Shown: positions 7,184 to 16,351, counted from the stretch's first letter. The stretch is DNA of 32,837 nt from an uncultured Clostridia bacterium (GCA_934647165.1 CAKUFA010000029.1:1-32837); one strand, 5' to 3'. Notes: generated from the letters alone by a model not told the origin. Made by a program: numbers and translations.

Positions 7184-7948
7184 ATGCCGATGACATTTCA
7201 GCTTAAGGATTTTGACGGCCCGCTGGATTTGCTGCTGCACTTGATTACCAAGGCGCAGGTGGATATTAAGGACATTTTTGTCAGCGAAATCACCGATCAG
7301 TATATTGAATCCGTGCGCAGCGCACCGGATCTGGACATGGATGATGCGACGGATTTTCTGGTGATGGCTGCGACACTGTTGGAAATCAAGAGCCGCGCTA
7401 TGTTGCCGCGTCCACCCAAATTAGACGAGGAGATGGAGGATCCTGAGCAGGCGTTGATCCGCCAGCTTGAAGAATACCGGCGCTTCCGGGAAACGGCGGT
7501 GGCCATGCAGCAATTTGAAGCAGCGGCACGGGATCTGTTTACCAAACTTCCGGAAGAATATCCCCTTCCGCCGCAGGAGACAGAACTGACCGGACTGACG
7601 CTTCAGGGGCTTACGGAAGCTTTTCTGCGCATATGGCAGCGCAAACCTTCCGGCGGGGAAGAAGAGGAAATCAATCACTATGCGCCAAGGGATATTCGCC
7701 GGGATGAGCACAATGTGCAGGAATGCATGCTGACGCTGGTGCAAGGCCTGCGCAGCCGCGGCCGCATGCGCTTTGACGAGGCGTTCAGCCAGGCACCGAC
7801 AAAAGAAGAAGTGGTGACGCTTTTCCTTGCGCTGTTGGAGCTGTTGAAGCTGGGAGAAATGCACATCCAGCAGGAAGGTGTATACGGCGAAATATTGCTG
7901 ATGCCTGGCAGATACGAAACGAAGGACGAGGAGGAGGATGCGCCATGA
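7184..7948 (+). CDS. scpA: Segregation and condensation protein A
   Basis: The kleisin subunit of the bacterial Smc-ScpAB complex, which loads at origin regions and compacts and separates chromosomes. The 254-residue product has the N-terminal kleisin motif FDGPLDLLLHLI (10-21), an acidic linker and a C-terminal winged-helix region (about 180-245) that contacts the Smc head. GAGGGGA precedes ATG 7184. Its TGA overlaps the ATG of scpB (ATGA), so the two partners are translationally coupled. smc itself is not in the window. Confidence 0.96.
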   Translation: MPMTFQLKDFDGPLDLLLHLITKAQVDIKDIFVSEITDQYIESVRSAPDLDMDDATDFLVMAATLLEIKSRAMLPRPPKLDEEMEDPEQALIRQLEEYRRFRETAVAMQQFEAAARDLFTKLPEEYPLPPQETELTGLTLQGLTEAFLRIWQRKPSGGEEEEINHYAPRDIRRDEHNVQECMLTLVQGLRSRGRMRFDEAFSQAPTKEEVVTLFLALLELLKLGEMHIQQEGVYGEILLMPGRYETKDEEEDAP

Positions 7949-8502
7949 CCGAAGGCGGAACGCTGGAGGGACGGGTGGAGGCCATCCTGTTTGTGGCAGG
8001 CGAACCGGTGCGGGTGGAGGAGCTTGCCCGCGCGCTGGAGGTGACGCCGCTGGAGATTGAAACGGCGCTGGACAAGCTTCGGGACGATTACGATTTTAAC
8101 CAGCGAGGGTTTATGCTGCGCAGGTTCGGCCATCAGGTGCAGCTGGCAACGCGGGCATTGTATGCCGATGACGTTGTGCGGATGCTTCAGCCTGTGCAGA
8201 AGCAGTCCCTAAGCCAGGCTGCGATGGAGACGCTGGCGGTTGTGGCCTACAGGCAGCCGGTCACTAAGGCGGAAATTGAGCAAATTCGCGGTGTAAAGTG
8301 CGATTATTCCGTGCAATCCCTGATGACGAAGAACCTGATTACCGAAGTGGGGCGCAAGGAAGCGCTTGGACGCCCGATTCTCTACGGCACAACGGAAGAG
8401 TTTCTGAGCCATTTCGGTATTTCCAGTCTGAGTGAATTGCCGCCTATGCCGAAGGAAGCGGACGATGATGCTGCGGGAGCGGCGGAGGAAATGCTTCCGT
8501 GA
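7945..8502 (+). CDS. scpB: Segregation and condensation protein B
   Basis: Dimeric winged-helix partner of ScpA in the Smc complex. The 185-residue product begins with the family block LEGRVEAILFVAGEPV and contains the second winged-helix core ETLAVVAYRQPVTKAEIEQI followed by GRPILYGTTEEFL. An acidic, poorly conserved tail ends the protein. It overlaps scpA by four bases. No clear terminator follows before the next promoter 9 bases downstream, so read-through into the asp23-fakA-recG unit is possible. Confidence 0.96.
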   Translation: MTEGGTLEGRVEAILFVAGEPVRVEELARALEVTPLEIETALDKLRDDYDFNQRGFMLRRFGHQVQLATRALYADDVVRMLQPVQKQSLSQAAMETLAVVAYRQPVTKAEIEQIRGVKCDYSVQSLMTKNLITEVGRKEALGRPILYGTTEEFLSHFGISSLSELPPMPKEADDDAAGAAEEMLP

Positions 8503-8510
8503 AAAAAACG

Positions 8511-8539
8511 TTGCTAAAAGCGCTAAAATCATGTATACT
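8511..8539 (+). promoter_or_regulatory. Promoter of the asp23-fakA-recG-ABC unit
   Basis: -35 TTGCTA (8511-8516, four of six consensus bases), 17-base spacer, -10 TATACT (8534-8539). It lies just past the scpB stop. Confidence 0.75.
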
Positions 8540-8546
8540 ACATAAT

Positions 8547-8614
8547 GCCCCAGACTGAAACGGGGACTTTTCGCATGGCAAAGCACAAAAAGTCCCGCGG
8601 CACAAACCCCATGC
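8547..8614 (+). other. Structured 5' leader with competing hairpins ahead of the Asp23-like gene
   Basis: The dominant fold is a perfect 9-bp stem, GGGACTTTT (8563-8571) with AAAAGTCCC (8588-8596). Two alternatives compete with it: CCCC (8548-8551) with GGGG (8562-8565), and GCATGG (8573-8578) with CCATGC (8609-8614), the latter ending next to the ribosome binding site AAGGAGG. No T-run follows, so it is not a terminator; an effect on translation or stability is possible. I do not recognise a known RNA family. Confidence 0.45.
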
Positions 8615-8635
8615 ATAAGGAGGCTGAAAGCTGTT

Positions 8636-8986
8636 ATGGAGTGTAAAATAAAGAATGACATTGGCACCATCTACATCACCGAGGACGTTATGCTCAAGGT
8701 GGTAGGGTACGCGGCGCTGGAATGCTACGGCATTGTGGCCATGTCGTCCCGAAGGGCAAAGGATGGCCTGGTGGAGTGGTTGGGTCGTGAAAATCTCTCA
8801 AAGGGTGTGCAGATCCGCAATGTGGGCGATATGCTGGATGTGGATTTGTTTATCATTGTGGAATATGGCATCTCCATCGCCGAGGTATGCAAAACCATCG
8901 TGGAAACCGTGCGTTACAAGCTGGAAAGCATGACCGGCGTGAAAGTACGCAAGGTGAACGTTTCGGTGGAGGGCATCCGTGTGTAA
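8636..8986 (+). CDS. Asp23/Gls24 family envelope stress protein (YloU-like)
   Basis: A 116-residue Asp23/Gls24 domain protein. Family members lie at the membrane and are linked to envelope stress and, near fakA, to fatty acid or cell-wall homeostasis; no enzyme activity is known. The family pattern is clear: GTIYITEDVMLKVVGYAALE near the start, then the VDLFIIVEYGISIAEVC core and a terminal KVRKVNVSVEGIRV. AAGGAGG lies upstream of ATG 8636. It precedes fakA by 84 bases in the conserved yloU-yloV order. Confidence 0.93.
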   Translation: MECKIKNDIGTIYITEDVMLKVVGYAALECYGIVAMSSRRAKDGLVEWLGRENLSKGVQIRNVGDMLDVDLFIIVEYGISIAEVCKTIVETVRYKLESMTGVKVRKVNVSVEGIRV

Positions 8987-9070
8987 TCAAGCCGGGAAGA
9001 CTGATTGCACTATGCTGGATGGAATACACCGGCGCGCCTGCCGACCAATGATTGAACGGAGGAAACACCC

Positions 9071-10726
9071 TTGATTCAGTTTAAGACAATAGACGGATTG
9101 TTGCTGCGCGATATGGTGGTGGCCGGCGCGGCACTGCTGGAAAAGAACCGCGAGGCGGTGGACGCGCTCAACGTTTTTCCTGTGCCTGATGGCGACACGG
9201 GCACCAATATGTCTCTGACGATGCAGAGCGCCACCCGTGAAGTGTCCAGCAAAGAGTATCTGCGGGCAGACGAAGCTGCCGCGGCCCTGGCCAAGGGTGC
9301 GCTGCGCGGCGCGCGCGGCAATTCCGGCGTGATTACATCCCAGCTGTTCCGCGGCTTTGCCAAAGCACTGGCCGGGGTAGAAAAGATTACCCCCGTGCAG
9401 TTTGCCGAAGCACTGAAAAAGGGCGCGGAGCTTGCCTATAAAGCGGTCATGAAGCCGAAGGAAGGCACCATTCTCACGGTTGCCCGCGTGGTGGCAGAGG
9501 ATGCGGTGAAGCAGGCCAATGCCGCGCCAGATGATTATGACGCGCTGATTACCGTGATGCTCAAAAGCGGTGAAGCCATCCTTAAGCGCACGCCGGATAT
9601 GCTGCCTGCGCTGAAGCAGGCGGGTGTGGTTGACTCCGGCGGACGGGGACTGCTGCTGATTTATACGGGCTATGCGGCCGTGCTGCGCGGCGAAGACATT
9701 AACGATGCCGCCGCCATGATGGATGAAGATGGCGCCATTGCCGCGACGGACGACCACACGCTGATGGGTGATCGCAAATTCCTTTACTGCACATCGTTCG
9801 AAATTAAGAATCTTCGTGATGATGTATCCGAAGGCGATGTGGATTCCTTCCGCCGCCGCCTGAATCGAATTGGCGATTGTGTGCAGGTGACGGGGGACAT
9901 GCAGCTGGTGAAGGTGCATGTGCATACCAACAATCCCGGCAATGCACTGGAATATGGCCTGGAGTTGGGGGAACTGGTGAACCTGAAGGTGGATAACCTG
10001 GAGGAAATGCGCCGCGCCCAACAGCCCGCCGAAGAGGAAGCGAAGCCTGAAGAGCCCCAGGAACCCGCTAAGGATTTCGGCATGGTGGCCGTATCGCTGG
10101 GCGAAGGATTTTCGCAGATTTTCCGTGACCTGACGGTGGACTGTATCGTGGAGGGCGGTCAAACCATGAATCCCTCCATTGAGGATATTCTGGACGCCAT
10201 CAATCAGGTGAATGCGAAGTGCGTGTTTGTTTTCCCCAACAATGGCAACGTGGTGCTTGCTGCACAGCAGGCTGCGGAGCTCGCGGAGAAAGAAGTGCAC
10301 GTGATTCCCACCAAGAACGTGGCGATGGGCATTGCTGCGGCGGTGGCATTCCAGCCGGACTTGTCCGGTGAAGAAAACGCCCGGCGGATGGAGGAAGCTT
10401 CCCAGCACGTGAAGACCGGCACCGTCACGTATGCTGTGCGCGACAGTGAATTTAACGGCGTGCAGATTAAGGAAGGCGACATCATCGGCCTGCACAACGG
10501 AAAGATTGAATACTCCGGTCAATCTGTGCACGATGTGGTGATGGAAATGATGAAAGCCATCGTGACGGACGAGGATGAACTTATCACCGTATATTACGGC
10601 GCGGATACCACCGAAGCCGATGCAGAAGCTGTGACAGCCGAAATTGCCGAGGCCTATCCCAATTGCGATGCTGAGTGCCATATGGGCGGACAGCCGCTAT
10701 ATTATTATCTGATCTCTGTGGAGTAA
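9071..10726 (+). CDS. fakA: Fatty acid kinase catalytic subunit FakA (DAK2/YloV family)
   Basis: FakA phosphorylates fatty acids presented by FakB (DegV family) carriers, feeding exogenous fatty acids into phospholipid synthesis. The 551-residue product has an N-terminal DhaL-type kinase domain with the Mg-ATP motif DGDTGTN (40-46) and GARGNSGVI near residues 77-85. A central domain follows (VHVHTNNPG near 280), then an acidic proline-rich linker (about 317-335) and a C-terminal domain of the FakA type (from about 337). The start is TTG 9071 with GGAGG 8 bases ahead; no better ATG is near. recG follows after 3 bases. FakB is not in the window. Confidence 0.93.
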   Translation: MIQFKTIDGLLLRDMVVAGAALLEKNREAVDALNVFPVPDGDTGTNMSLTMQSATREVSSKEYLRADEAAAALAKGALRGARGNSGVITSQLFRGFAKALAGVEKITPVQFAEALKKGAELAYKAVMKPKEGTILTVARVVAEDAVKQANAAPDDYDALITVMLKSGEAILKRTPDMLPALKQAGVVDSGGRGLLLIYTGYAAVLRGEDINDAAAMMDEDGAIAATDDHTLMGDRKFLYCTSFEIKNLRDDVSEGDVDSFRRRLNRIGDCVQVTGDMQLVKVHVHTNNPGNALEYGLELGELVNLKVDNLEEMRRAQQPAEEEAKPEEPQEPAKDFGMVAVSLGEGFSQIFRDLTVDCIVEGGQTMNPSIEDILDAINQVNAKCVFVFPNNGNVVLAAQQAAELAEKEVHVIPTKNVAMGIAAAVAFQPDLSGEENARRMEEASQHVKTGTVTYAVRDSEFNGVQIKEGDIIGLHNGKIEYSGQSVHDVVMEMMKAIVTDEDELITVYYGADTTEADAEAVTAEIAEAYPNCDAECHMGGQPLYYYLISVE

Positions 10727-10729
10727 GAA

Positions 10730-12730
10730 ATGGAATTGTCCCAGCTCAAGGGCATTGGCCCGACACGCTTGGAAGCTTTGCGCGCAATGGGCATTGTCTC
10801 ATTGCGCGATCTTTTGTGCAATCTTCCGCTGCGCTACGAAGATATGACGCAGGTAACGCCATGCGCTCAATGCAAGCCTGGCATGATGGTGCTGGTTGAG
10901 GGGGAGCTTATTGATACGCCCAAGCTGAATCGCTTTGCCGGCTTGACTCGGGTGACAGCCACGCTTATGGATGAAAGCGGCAAACTGCCGGTGGTATGGT
11001 ATAATCAGCCATGGCTGTGCCAGCAACTGCCGGTAGGCGAACGGCTGCTGCTCTACGGACGGGTTGGCGATAAGAATGGGCGGCGTGTTTTGCAAAGTCC
11101 GCAACGTGTGACGGAAAAGAGCATCCAGCCGGTATATCGGGCGGTGAAGGGCATTCCGGCCAAGTCTTTTCGGGAAATGATTCGCCTGGCGCTGGAACAG
11201 GTGGATGATTGTTGCCCGGAAACGCTGCCGCGATCGATCAGGTTGCAGCACCAACTGTGTGAACGCAATTTTGCAATTCGACAGGCACACTTTCCGGATT
11301 CGCTGGAAGACTTGAAGCGTGCCAGGCGGCGCTTTGCCTTTGAGCAGATGCTGATGTATCAGGCGGCTATCGGTATGGCGGGGGAACGGCAGGCACTGGG
11401 TTTTCCTATGACCATTCCGGCAGATGCGACAGAGCGTTTCTGGCGTACGTTGCCTTTTGCACCGACTGGGGCGCAAACACGTGTGCTGGAAGAAATCGCG
11501 GAGGACATGCGAAAAGACCGCGCCATGAGCCGCCTTGTGCAAGGCGATGTGGGCTGCGGCAAAACGGCTATCGCCTTTGGCGCAATTGCTGTGGCCTGTG
11601 GTGCAGGGTATCAGGCAGCCATGATGGCGCCGACAGAAATTCTTGCCAGGCAGCATTTTGAATCAGCTGCAGCCATGCTGGAACCGCTTGGCATCCGCTG
11701 CGGATTGCTGACCGGCACCCTGCGCGCCGCGGAAAAACGCCAGGCATACAAAGCACTGCAAAGCGGCGAATGGCAGGCAGTATTCGGCACCCATGCGCTG
11801 ATAAGCGAAGGGGTCAGCTATCAACGCCTTGGCTTGGTGGTGACAGATGAGCAGCATCGCTTCGGCGTGCGGCAAAGGTCGCTGTTGCAGGAGAAAGGGC
11901 ATGACGGAACGTACGCACCCCATGTATTGGTCATGTCTGCAACACCCATTCCGCGAACGCTGGCGCTGATCCTGTATGGAGATCTGGATGTTTCCGTGGT
12001 GGACGAGCTTCCGCCCGGCAGACAACCGGTGAAAACAAGAATTGTGAGCGAGGAAAAGCGCGCTGCCATGTATGGCTTTCTGCGCGAGGAAGTGGCAAAA
12101 GGGCGGCAGGCTTATGTGGTATGCCCGCTTGTGGAGGACAGCGAAGCCATGGATAACGTGCGGTCAGCCAAAGCGACATGTGAGGCGTTGGCTACAGGAG
12201 AACTGCACGGCCTGCGGGTTGGTTTGACATGGGGCGGACAAAATCCGGATGAGAAAGATACGGTGCTGCATCGCTTTGCCGGAGGCGAAATGGATGTGCT
12301 GGTTTCTACCACGGTGATCGAGGTGGGGGTCAACGTACCCAATGCATCGGTGATGGTGATTGAAAATGCGGAACGTTTTGGCCTGAGCCAGCTGCATCAG
12401 CTGCGCGGGCGTGTGGGACGCGGTACAGCAGAAAGCTGGTGTTTCCTGCTCGCCAAGGAGACGGAGCGGCTGCGCATTTTGACACAGACCAACGATGGCT
12501 TTCTTGTGGCGCAAAAAGATCTGGAGCTGCGCGGGCCTGGCGATTTGCTCGGTACCCGGCAATCCGGAGAAGCGATTGCAGGCTTTTTGCTGGATGGCGA
12601 TGTGAAACTGCTGGAGGAAGCATGCCGGTGTATGAAGGAGCTTCGCACGGATCCTGCCCTTTCGGAAGAACGCCGTCAGGTAGAAAGAGAAGCGATGCAA
12701 TACTATATCAGCCGAGTGGCACTGAACTGA
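10730..12730 (+). CDS. recG: ATP-dependent DNA helicase RecG
   Basis: RecG remodels stalled replication forks and branched recombination intermediates. The 666-residue product has the N-terminal wedge/OB region (LKGIGPTRLEAL, LPLRYEDMT) and a superfamily 2 helicase core. The Walker A GDVGCGKT starts at 272, the DEQHRFG box at 373, then SATPIPRTLAL, the GRVGRG arginine-finger region and the LELRGPGDLLGTRQSG signature. Length is close to the usual 680. It starts three bases after fakA with GTGGAG as a modest ribosome site, and is followed after 21 bases by the ABC exporter pair, so it sits mid-operon. Confidence 0.97.
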   Translation: MELSQLKGIGPTRLEALRAMGIVSLRDLLCNLPLRYEDMTQVTPCAQCKPGMMVLVEGELIDTPKLNRFAGLTRVTATLMDESGKLPVVWYNQPWLCQQLPVGERLLLYGRVGDKNGRRVLQSPQRVTEKSIQPVYRAVKGIPAKSFREMIRLALEQVDDCCPETLPRSIRLQHQLCERNFAIRQAHFPDSLEDLKRARRRFAFEQMLMYQAAIGMAGERQALGFPMTIPADATERFWRTLPFAPTGAQTRVLEEIAEDMRKDRAMSRLVQGDVGCGKTAIAFGAIAVACGAGYQAAMMAPTEILARQHFESAAAMLEPLGIRCGLLTGTLRAAEKRQAYKALQSGEWQAVFGTHALISEGVSYQRLGLVVTDEQHRFGVRQRSLLQEKGHDGTYAPHVLVMSATPIPRTLALILYGDLDVSVVDELPPGRQPVKTRIVSEEKRAAMYGFLREEVAKGRQAYVVCPLVEDSEAMDNVRSAKATCEALATGELHGLRVGLTWGGQNPDEKDTVLHRFAGGEMDVLVSTTVIEVGVNVPNASVMVIENAERFGLSQLHQLRGRVGRGTAESWCFLLAKETERLRILTQTNDGFLVAQKDLELRGPGDLLGTRQSGEAIAGFLLDGDVKLLEEACRCMKELRTDPALSEERRQVEREAMQYYISRVALN

Positions 12731-12751
12731 GGATAAAGGAGCAGTGGGTTT

Positions 12752-14485
12752 ATGCGCAGACTGGTCAGGTTCCTGAAGCCCTATCGACTGCAAGTGACAT
12801 TGGGGCCGATTTTCAAGCTGATTGAAGCCATTTTCGAGTTGATTGTACCGCTGGTGATGGCAGACATGATTGACGTAGGTGTGGCCAATCGCGATGTGGC
12901 ATATTTGTGGCAGCGAGGCGGACTGCTGGTGCTGCTGGGCGTGGTGGGGCTTGCATCCTCCCTTACGTGCCAGACCATGGCTTCCCGTGCATCCCAGGGA
13001 GTAGGCACGGATCTGAGAAGGGCAGTGTTCCATCACATCAACACCCTGTCCTGGAAAGAGCTGGATCGCTTTGGTACGCCCACGCTCATTACCCGCATGA
13101 CTTCGGATATCAACCAGCTGCAAACAGCGGTTGCCATGCTGATCCGCCTGGTGGTTCGCGCACCTTTCCTGGTGATTGGTGCGGTCATTATGGCGATGCG
13201 CATCGACTTGCAGTTGTCGCTGGTTTTCCTTGCCATTGTACCGCTGGTGGCGTTGGTGCTGTATCTGGTGATGAGTCGCTCGGTGCCTTTTTTTAAAACG
13301 ATCCAGCGCAAAACGGATAGGGTGGGACTCATTACCCGTGAGAATTTGTCCGGTGCGCGGGTTGTGCGCGCTTTTCGCAAACAGCAGCAGGAGCAGCAAC
13401 GTTTTGATGAAGCCTGCGACGACTTGGCACGCAATACCATCCACATTGGCAAACTGAATGCCGTGTTGGCGCCTTTCAGTTTCCTGATTCTTAACCTTGG
13501 CATTGTGGCGATCCTGTGGTTTGGCGGTATTCGTGTAAACGCAGGCAGCATGACGCAGGGTGAAGTGGTGGCGTTTGTTAATTATATGAATCAGATTTTG
13601 CTGGCGCTGGTGGTGGTGGCAAATCTGGTGGTGGTGTTCACTAAGGCGGCAGCGTCCGCAGCACGGGTGAATGAAATTTTTGATACCGTGCCCAGCGTGA
13701 ATGATCGGAACAATGACGAAGTGCGTCCTGTGTCCGGTGCAGCGCGGATAAGCTTCAAGAACGTGGATTTCAATTACTACGAGGGCGCGGCAGAGGCTCT
13801 GCACCACATCAATGTGGATATCATGCCGGGTGAGTCGGTGGGCGTGATTGGCGGCACAGGCAGCTCCAAATCCACCATGGTGCAGCTGATTCCGCGATTG
13901 TATGATGCAACGAGCGGCCAGGTGCTGGTGGACGGCGTGGATGTGAAACGCTATCCGCTTTGGCAGCTGCATGCGAAGATTGGCATGGTGCCGCAGGGGA
14001 ATTTGCTGTTCTCCGGCACAATTCGTGAAAACCTGCAATGGCGTATGCCGGGGGCAACGGACGAACAATTGTGGGCGGCGCTGGAAACGGCACAGGCCGC
14101 GGAGTTTGTGCGCAAGCTTCCCATGGGGTTGGAGTCGCCGGTTTCACAGGGCGGCGCAAATTTCTCCGGCGGGCAGAAGCAGCGGCTGACCATTGCCCGG
14201 GCGTTGGTTGGGGCGCCGGATATTCTGATTCTGGACGATTCTTCCAGCGCGCTGGACTATGCAACGGATGCCGCGCTCCAGCAGGCACTGCACCGCATGA
14301 AGCCCATGCCTACGGTTATCACCGTATCCCAGCGCGTTTCCACCGTGAAGCGCTGCGATCGCATTCTGGTGATGGACGAGGGAGAAATTGTGGGCAGCGG
14401 AACCCATGAACAGCTGCTAGCAAATTGCCCGACCTATCAGGAAATCTGCTACTCTCAGATGAGCGCACAGGAGGCACAGGCATGA
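12752..14485 (+). CDS. Heterodimeric ABC exporter subunit with degenerate ATP site
   Basis: A half-transporter of 577 residues: six-helix type 1 exporter domain (about 1-310) and an ATP-binding domain. Walker A is GGTGSSKST (367-375). The catalytic glutamate after Walker B is replaced by Asp496 (LILDDSSSALD) and the switch histidine by Gln527 (VSQRVSTV). The signature FSGGQ (471-475) is canonical. This is the pattern of the degenerate subunit in TM287/288- and BmrCD-like heterodimers, where it is normal rather than damage. AAAGGAG precedes ATG 12752, and the stop overlaps the partner's ATG by four bases. Likely role is multidrug or lipid-like export; the substrate cannot be read from sequence. 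Confidence 0.93.
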   Translation: MRRLVRFLKPYRLQVTLGPIFKLIEAIFELIVPLVMADMIDVGVANRDVAYLWQRGGLLVLLGVVGLASSLTCQTMASRASQGVGTDLRRAVFHHINTLSWKELDRFGTPTLITRMTSDINQLQTAVAMLIRLVVRAPFLVIGAVIMAMRIDLQLSLVFLAIVPLVALVLYLVMSRSVPFFKTIQRKTDRVGLITRENLSGARVVRAFRKQQQEQQRFDEACDDLARNTIHIGKLNAVLAPFSFLILNLGIVAILWFGGIRVNAGSMTQGEVVAFVNYMNQILLALVVVANLVVVFTKAAASAARVNEIFDTVPSVNDRNNDEVRPVSGAARISFKNVDFNYYEGAAEALHHINVDIMPGESVGVIGGTGSSKSTMVQLIPRLYDATSGQVLVDGVDVKRYPLWQLHAKIGMVPQGNLLFSGTIRENLQWRMPGATDEQLWAALETAQAAEFVRKLPMGLESPVSQGGANFSGGQKQRLTIARALVGAPDILILDDSSSALDYATDAALQQALHRMKPMPTVITVSQRVSTVKRCDRILVMDEGEIVGSGTHEQLLANCPTYQEICYSQMSAQEAQA

Positions 14486-16218
14486 AGAACAGCGATGTAT
14501 TTAAGCGCCTGATGCGCTTTGTGAAGCCTTATTCCGGGTATTTGGCGCTGGCACTTGTTTGTGCGGTGATTTATGTGGTGATGAGTCTTCTGTGCCCGGT
14601 GCTCATCGGCCAGGCAGTGGATAAGATTATCGGCAAGGATCATGTGGATTTTGCCTCCATTGCAAAAACGGCTATCACGCTGATTGTGGCAATCCTTGTG
14701 GGTGCGGTATTCCAGTGGGTGATGAGCATGTGCACCAACACGGTAAGCTATAAAACGGTAAGCGACCTGCGGGTGAATGTGTTTTCGAAACTGATTCGTG
14801 TGCCGCTGAAGTTCATTGACGGAACGGCGCATGGAAACATCATCAATCGTGTGGTGAGCGATGTTGACGCGGTGAGCGACGGCCTTTTGCAGGGGTTCAC
14901 GCAGCTGTTTACAGGTGTGGTGACGATTGTGGGTACGCTGTGCTTCATGGTGTCCATCCATCCGCTGATTGCGCTTGTGGTGGTGGCACTGACGCCTGTT
15001 TCCATGGTGATTGCAGGCATGATTGCCCGTGGAACCCACAAGACGTTTCTCAAGCAAAGCCAAATTCAGGGTGAACTTGGCGGACATGTGGAAGAAATGG
15101 TGTCCGGACAAAAACTGGTAAAGCTTTTCGGCCACGAGCAGGAGAGCGAGGCCAAACTGGAGGAAATCAATCAGCGGCTGTATACATGGGGATACAAGGC
15201 GCAGATTTATCCGGCTTTCACGAATCCGTTGACGCGGTTTGTCAATGGCCTGGTGTACGCGGCGGTTGGTATCACCGGTGCACTGGCTGCCGTGAATGGG
15301 AACATGACGGTGGGACAGCTGAGCTGCTTTTTGAGCTATGCCAACCAGTATACTAAGCCTTTCAATGAAGTGACAGGCATTATGGCACAGCTACAAACGG
15401 CTATGGCATCTGCTCGCCGGCTGATGGAACTGATGGATGAACCGACTGAGAAAGAATGCGAGCATCCGAAACATGTGCCGGATAAGGCGGTTGTTGCCTT
15501 TGAGGATGTATCGTTCCAATATGTGCCGGATCGCCCGTTGATTGAGCATTTCAACCTGACCGTGCAGCCGGGTCAGCGCATTGCCATTGTGGGGCCAACA
15601 GGATGCGGAAAAACGACGCTGATTAACCTGATGATGCGCTTTTATGATGTCACGGGCGGTCGCATCACCATGGACGGTGTGGATATCCGTGACATGACGC
15701 GGGATGACCTGCGTGCGCACTTTGGCATGGTGCTTCAGGATACCTGGCTGACGCAGGCTACCGTGGCGGAAAACATTGCCTATGGGAAACCGGATGCGAC
15801 GCGGGAAGAAATCATTGCCGCCGCAAAAGCCGCCCATGCAGATGGCTTTATCCGCCGCCTGGCCGATGGTTACGACACGGTACTTACCGAGCAGGGAGGA
15901 AACCTGTCGCAGGGTCAGAAGCAGCTTTTGTGCATTGCCCGTGTGATGCTGATGGATCCGCCCATGCTGATTTTGGATGAGGCAACGAGCAATATTGATA
16001 CCCGAACGGAACTGAACGTGCAGCGTGCCTTTGCGGATATGGTGAAGGGACGCACTAGCTTTGTTGTTGCGCACCGCTTGTCCACCATCCGGGAAAGCGA
16101 TGTTATCCTTGTGATGCGGGACGGCCATGTGATTGAGCAGGGCAACCATGAAGAGCTGTTGGTCAAGGGCGGCTTCTATAAAACGTTGTACGAAAGCCAG
16201 TTTGCGCACATTGAATGA
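14482..16218 (+). CDS. Heterodimeric ABC exporter subunit with catalytic ATP site
   Basis: Partner half-transporter of 578 residues. A six-helix membrane domain (about 20-330) is followed by an ATPase domain with canonical Walker A GPTGCGKTT (from 371), catalytic Glu500 in LILDEATSNID and switch His531 in VVAHRLSTI. Its signature is LSQGQ (475-479), with glutamine for the usual first glycine. That signature faces the partner's Walker site in the dimer, so it belongs to the degenerate site, while this subunit's Walker site faces the canonical FSGGQ. The asymmetry is therefore complete and consistent. I chose ATG 14482, with AGGAGG 7 bases before it, over the in-frame 14425. A strong terminator follows at 16319. 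Confidence 0.94.
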   Translation: MKNSDVFKRLMRFVKPYSGYLALALVCAVIYVVMSLLCPVLIGQAVDKIIGKDHVDFASIAKTAITLIVAILVGAVFQWVMSMCTNTVSYKTVSDLRVNVFSKLIRVPLKFIDGTAHGNIINRVVSDVDAVSDGLLQGFTQLFTGVVTIVGTLCFMVSIHPLIALVVVALTPVSMVIAGMIARGTHKTFLKQSQIQGELGGHVEEMVSGQKLVKLFGHEQESEAKLEEINQRLYTWGYKAQIYPAFTNPLTRFVNGLVYAAVGITGALAAVNGNMTVGQLSCFLSYANQYTKPFNEVTGIMAQLQTAMASARRLMELMDEPTEKECEHPKHVPDKAVVAFEDVSFQYVPDRPLIEHFNLTVQPGQRIAIVGPTGCGKTTLINLMMRFYDVTGGRITMDGVDIRDMTRDDLRAHFGMVLQDTWLTQATVAENIAYGKPDATREEIIAAAKAAHADGFIRRLADGYDTVLTEQGGNLSQGQKQLLCIARVMLMDPPMLILDEATSNIDTRTELNVQRAFADMVKGRTSFVVAHRLSTIRESDVILVMRDGHVIEQGNHEELLVKGGFYKTLYESQFAHIE

Positions 16219-16230
16219 ACCTATTATTTT

Positions 16231-16306
16231 GCAGAAAGATTCTGCGCGATGGGAAGAATCATGCAGAAGTGCATGCAAAGATCATTTAAAACCTATTCAT
16301 ATAGGT
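16231..16306 (+). repeat. Chain of three short perfect hairpins in the 3' untranslated region
   Basis: Three 6-bp stems follow each other: GCAGAA (16231-16236) with TTCTGC (16240-16245), CATGCA (16260-16265) with TGCATG (16270-16275, GAAG loop), and ACCTAT (16291-16296) with ATAGGT (16301-16306, TCAT loop). They lie between the ABC exporter stop and its terminator, and would form a compact 3' end or a small RNA. No family is recognised. Confidence 0.45.
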
Positions 16307-16318
16307 CTGCCAAATAGG

Positions 16319-16351
16319 AAAAGAGTATCGCGATAGGCGATACTCTTTTCT
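16319..16351 (+). terminator. Strong intrinsic terminator of the asp23-fakA-recG-ABC unit
   Basis: A perfect stem (16319-16331, AAAAGAGTATCGC, with 16337-16349) with loop GATAG ends in TTTT. The A-run on the left arm would let it work in both directions. Confidence 0.88.

Noticed and set aside
8987..10681. 564-codon open frame antisense to fakA
   Set aside because: No family motif and composition of a shadow frame; the FakA reading is complete.
12164..14068. 634-codon open frame antisense to recG and the first ABC gene
   Set aside because: Spans two clear plus-strand genes and their junction; no domain is recognisable.
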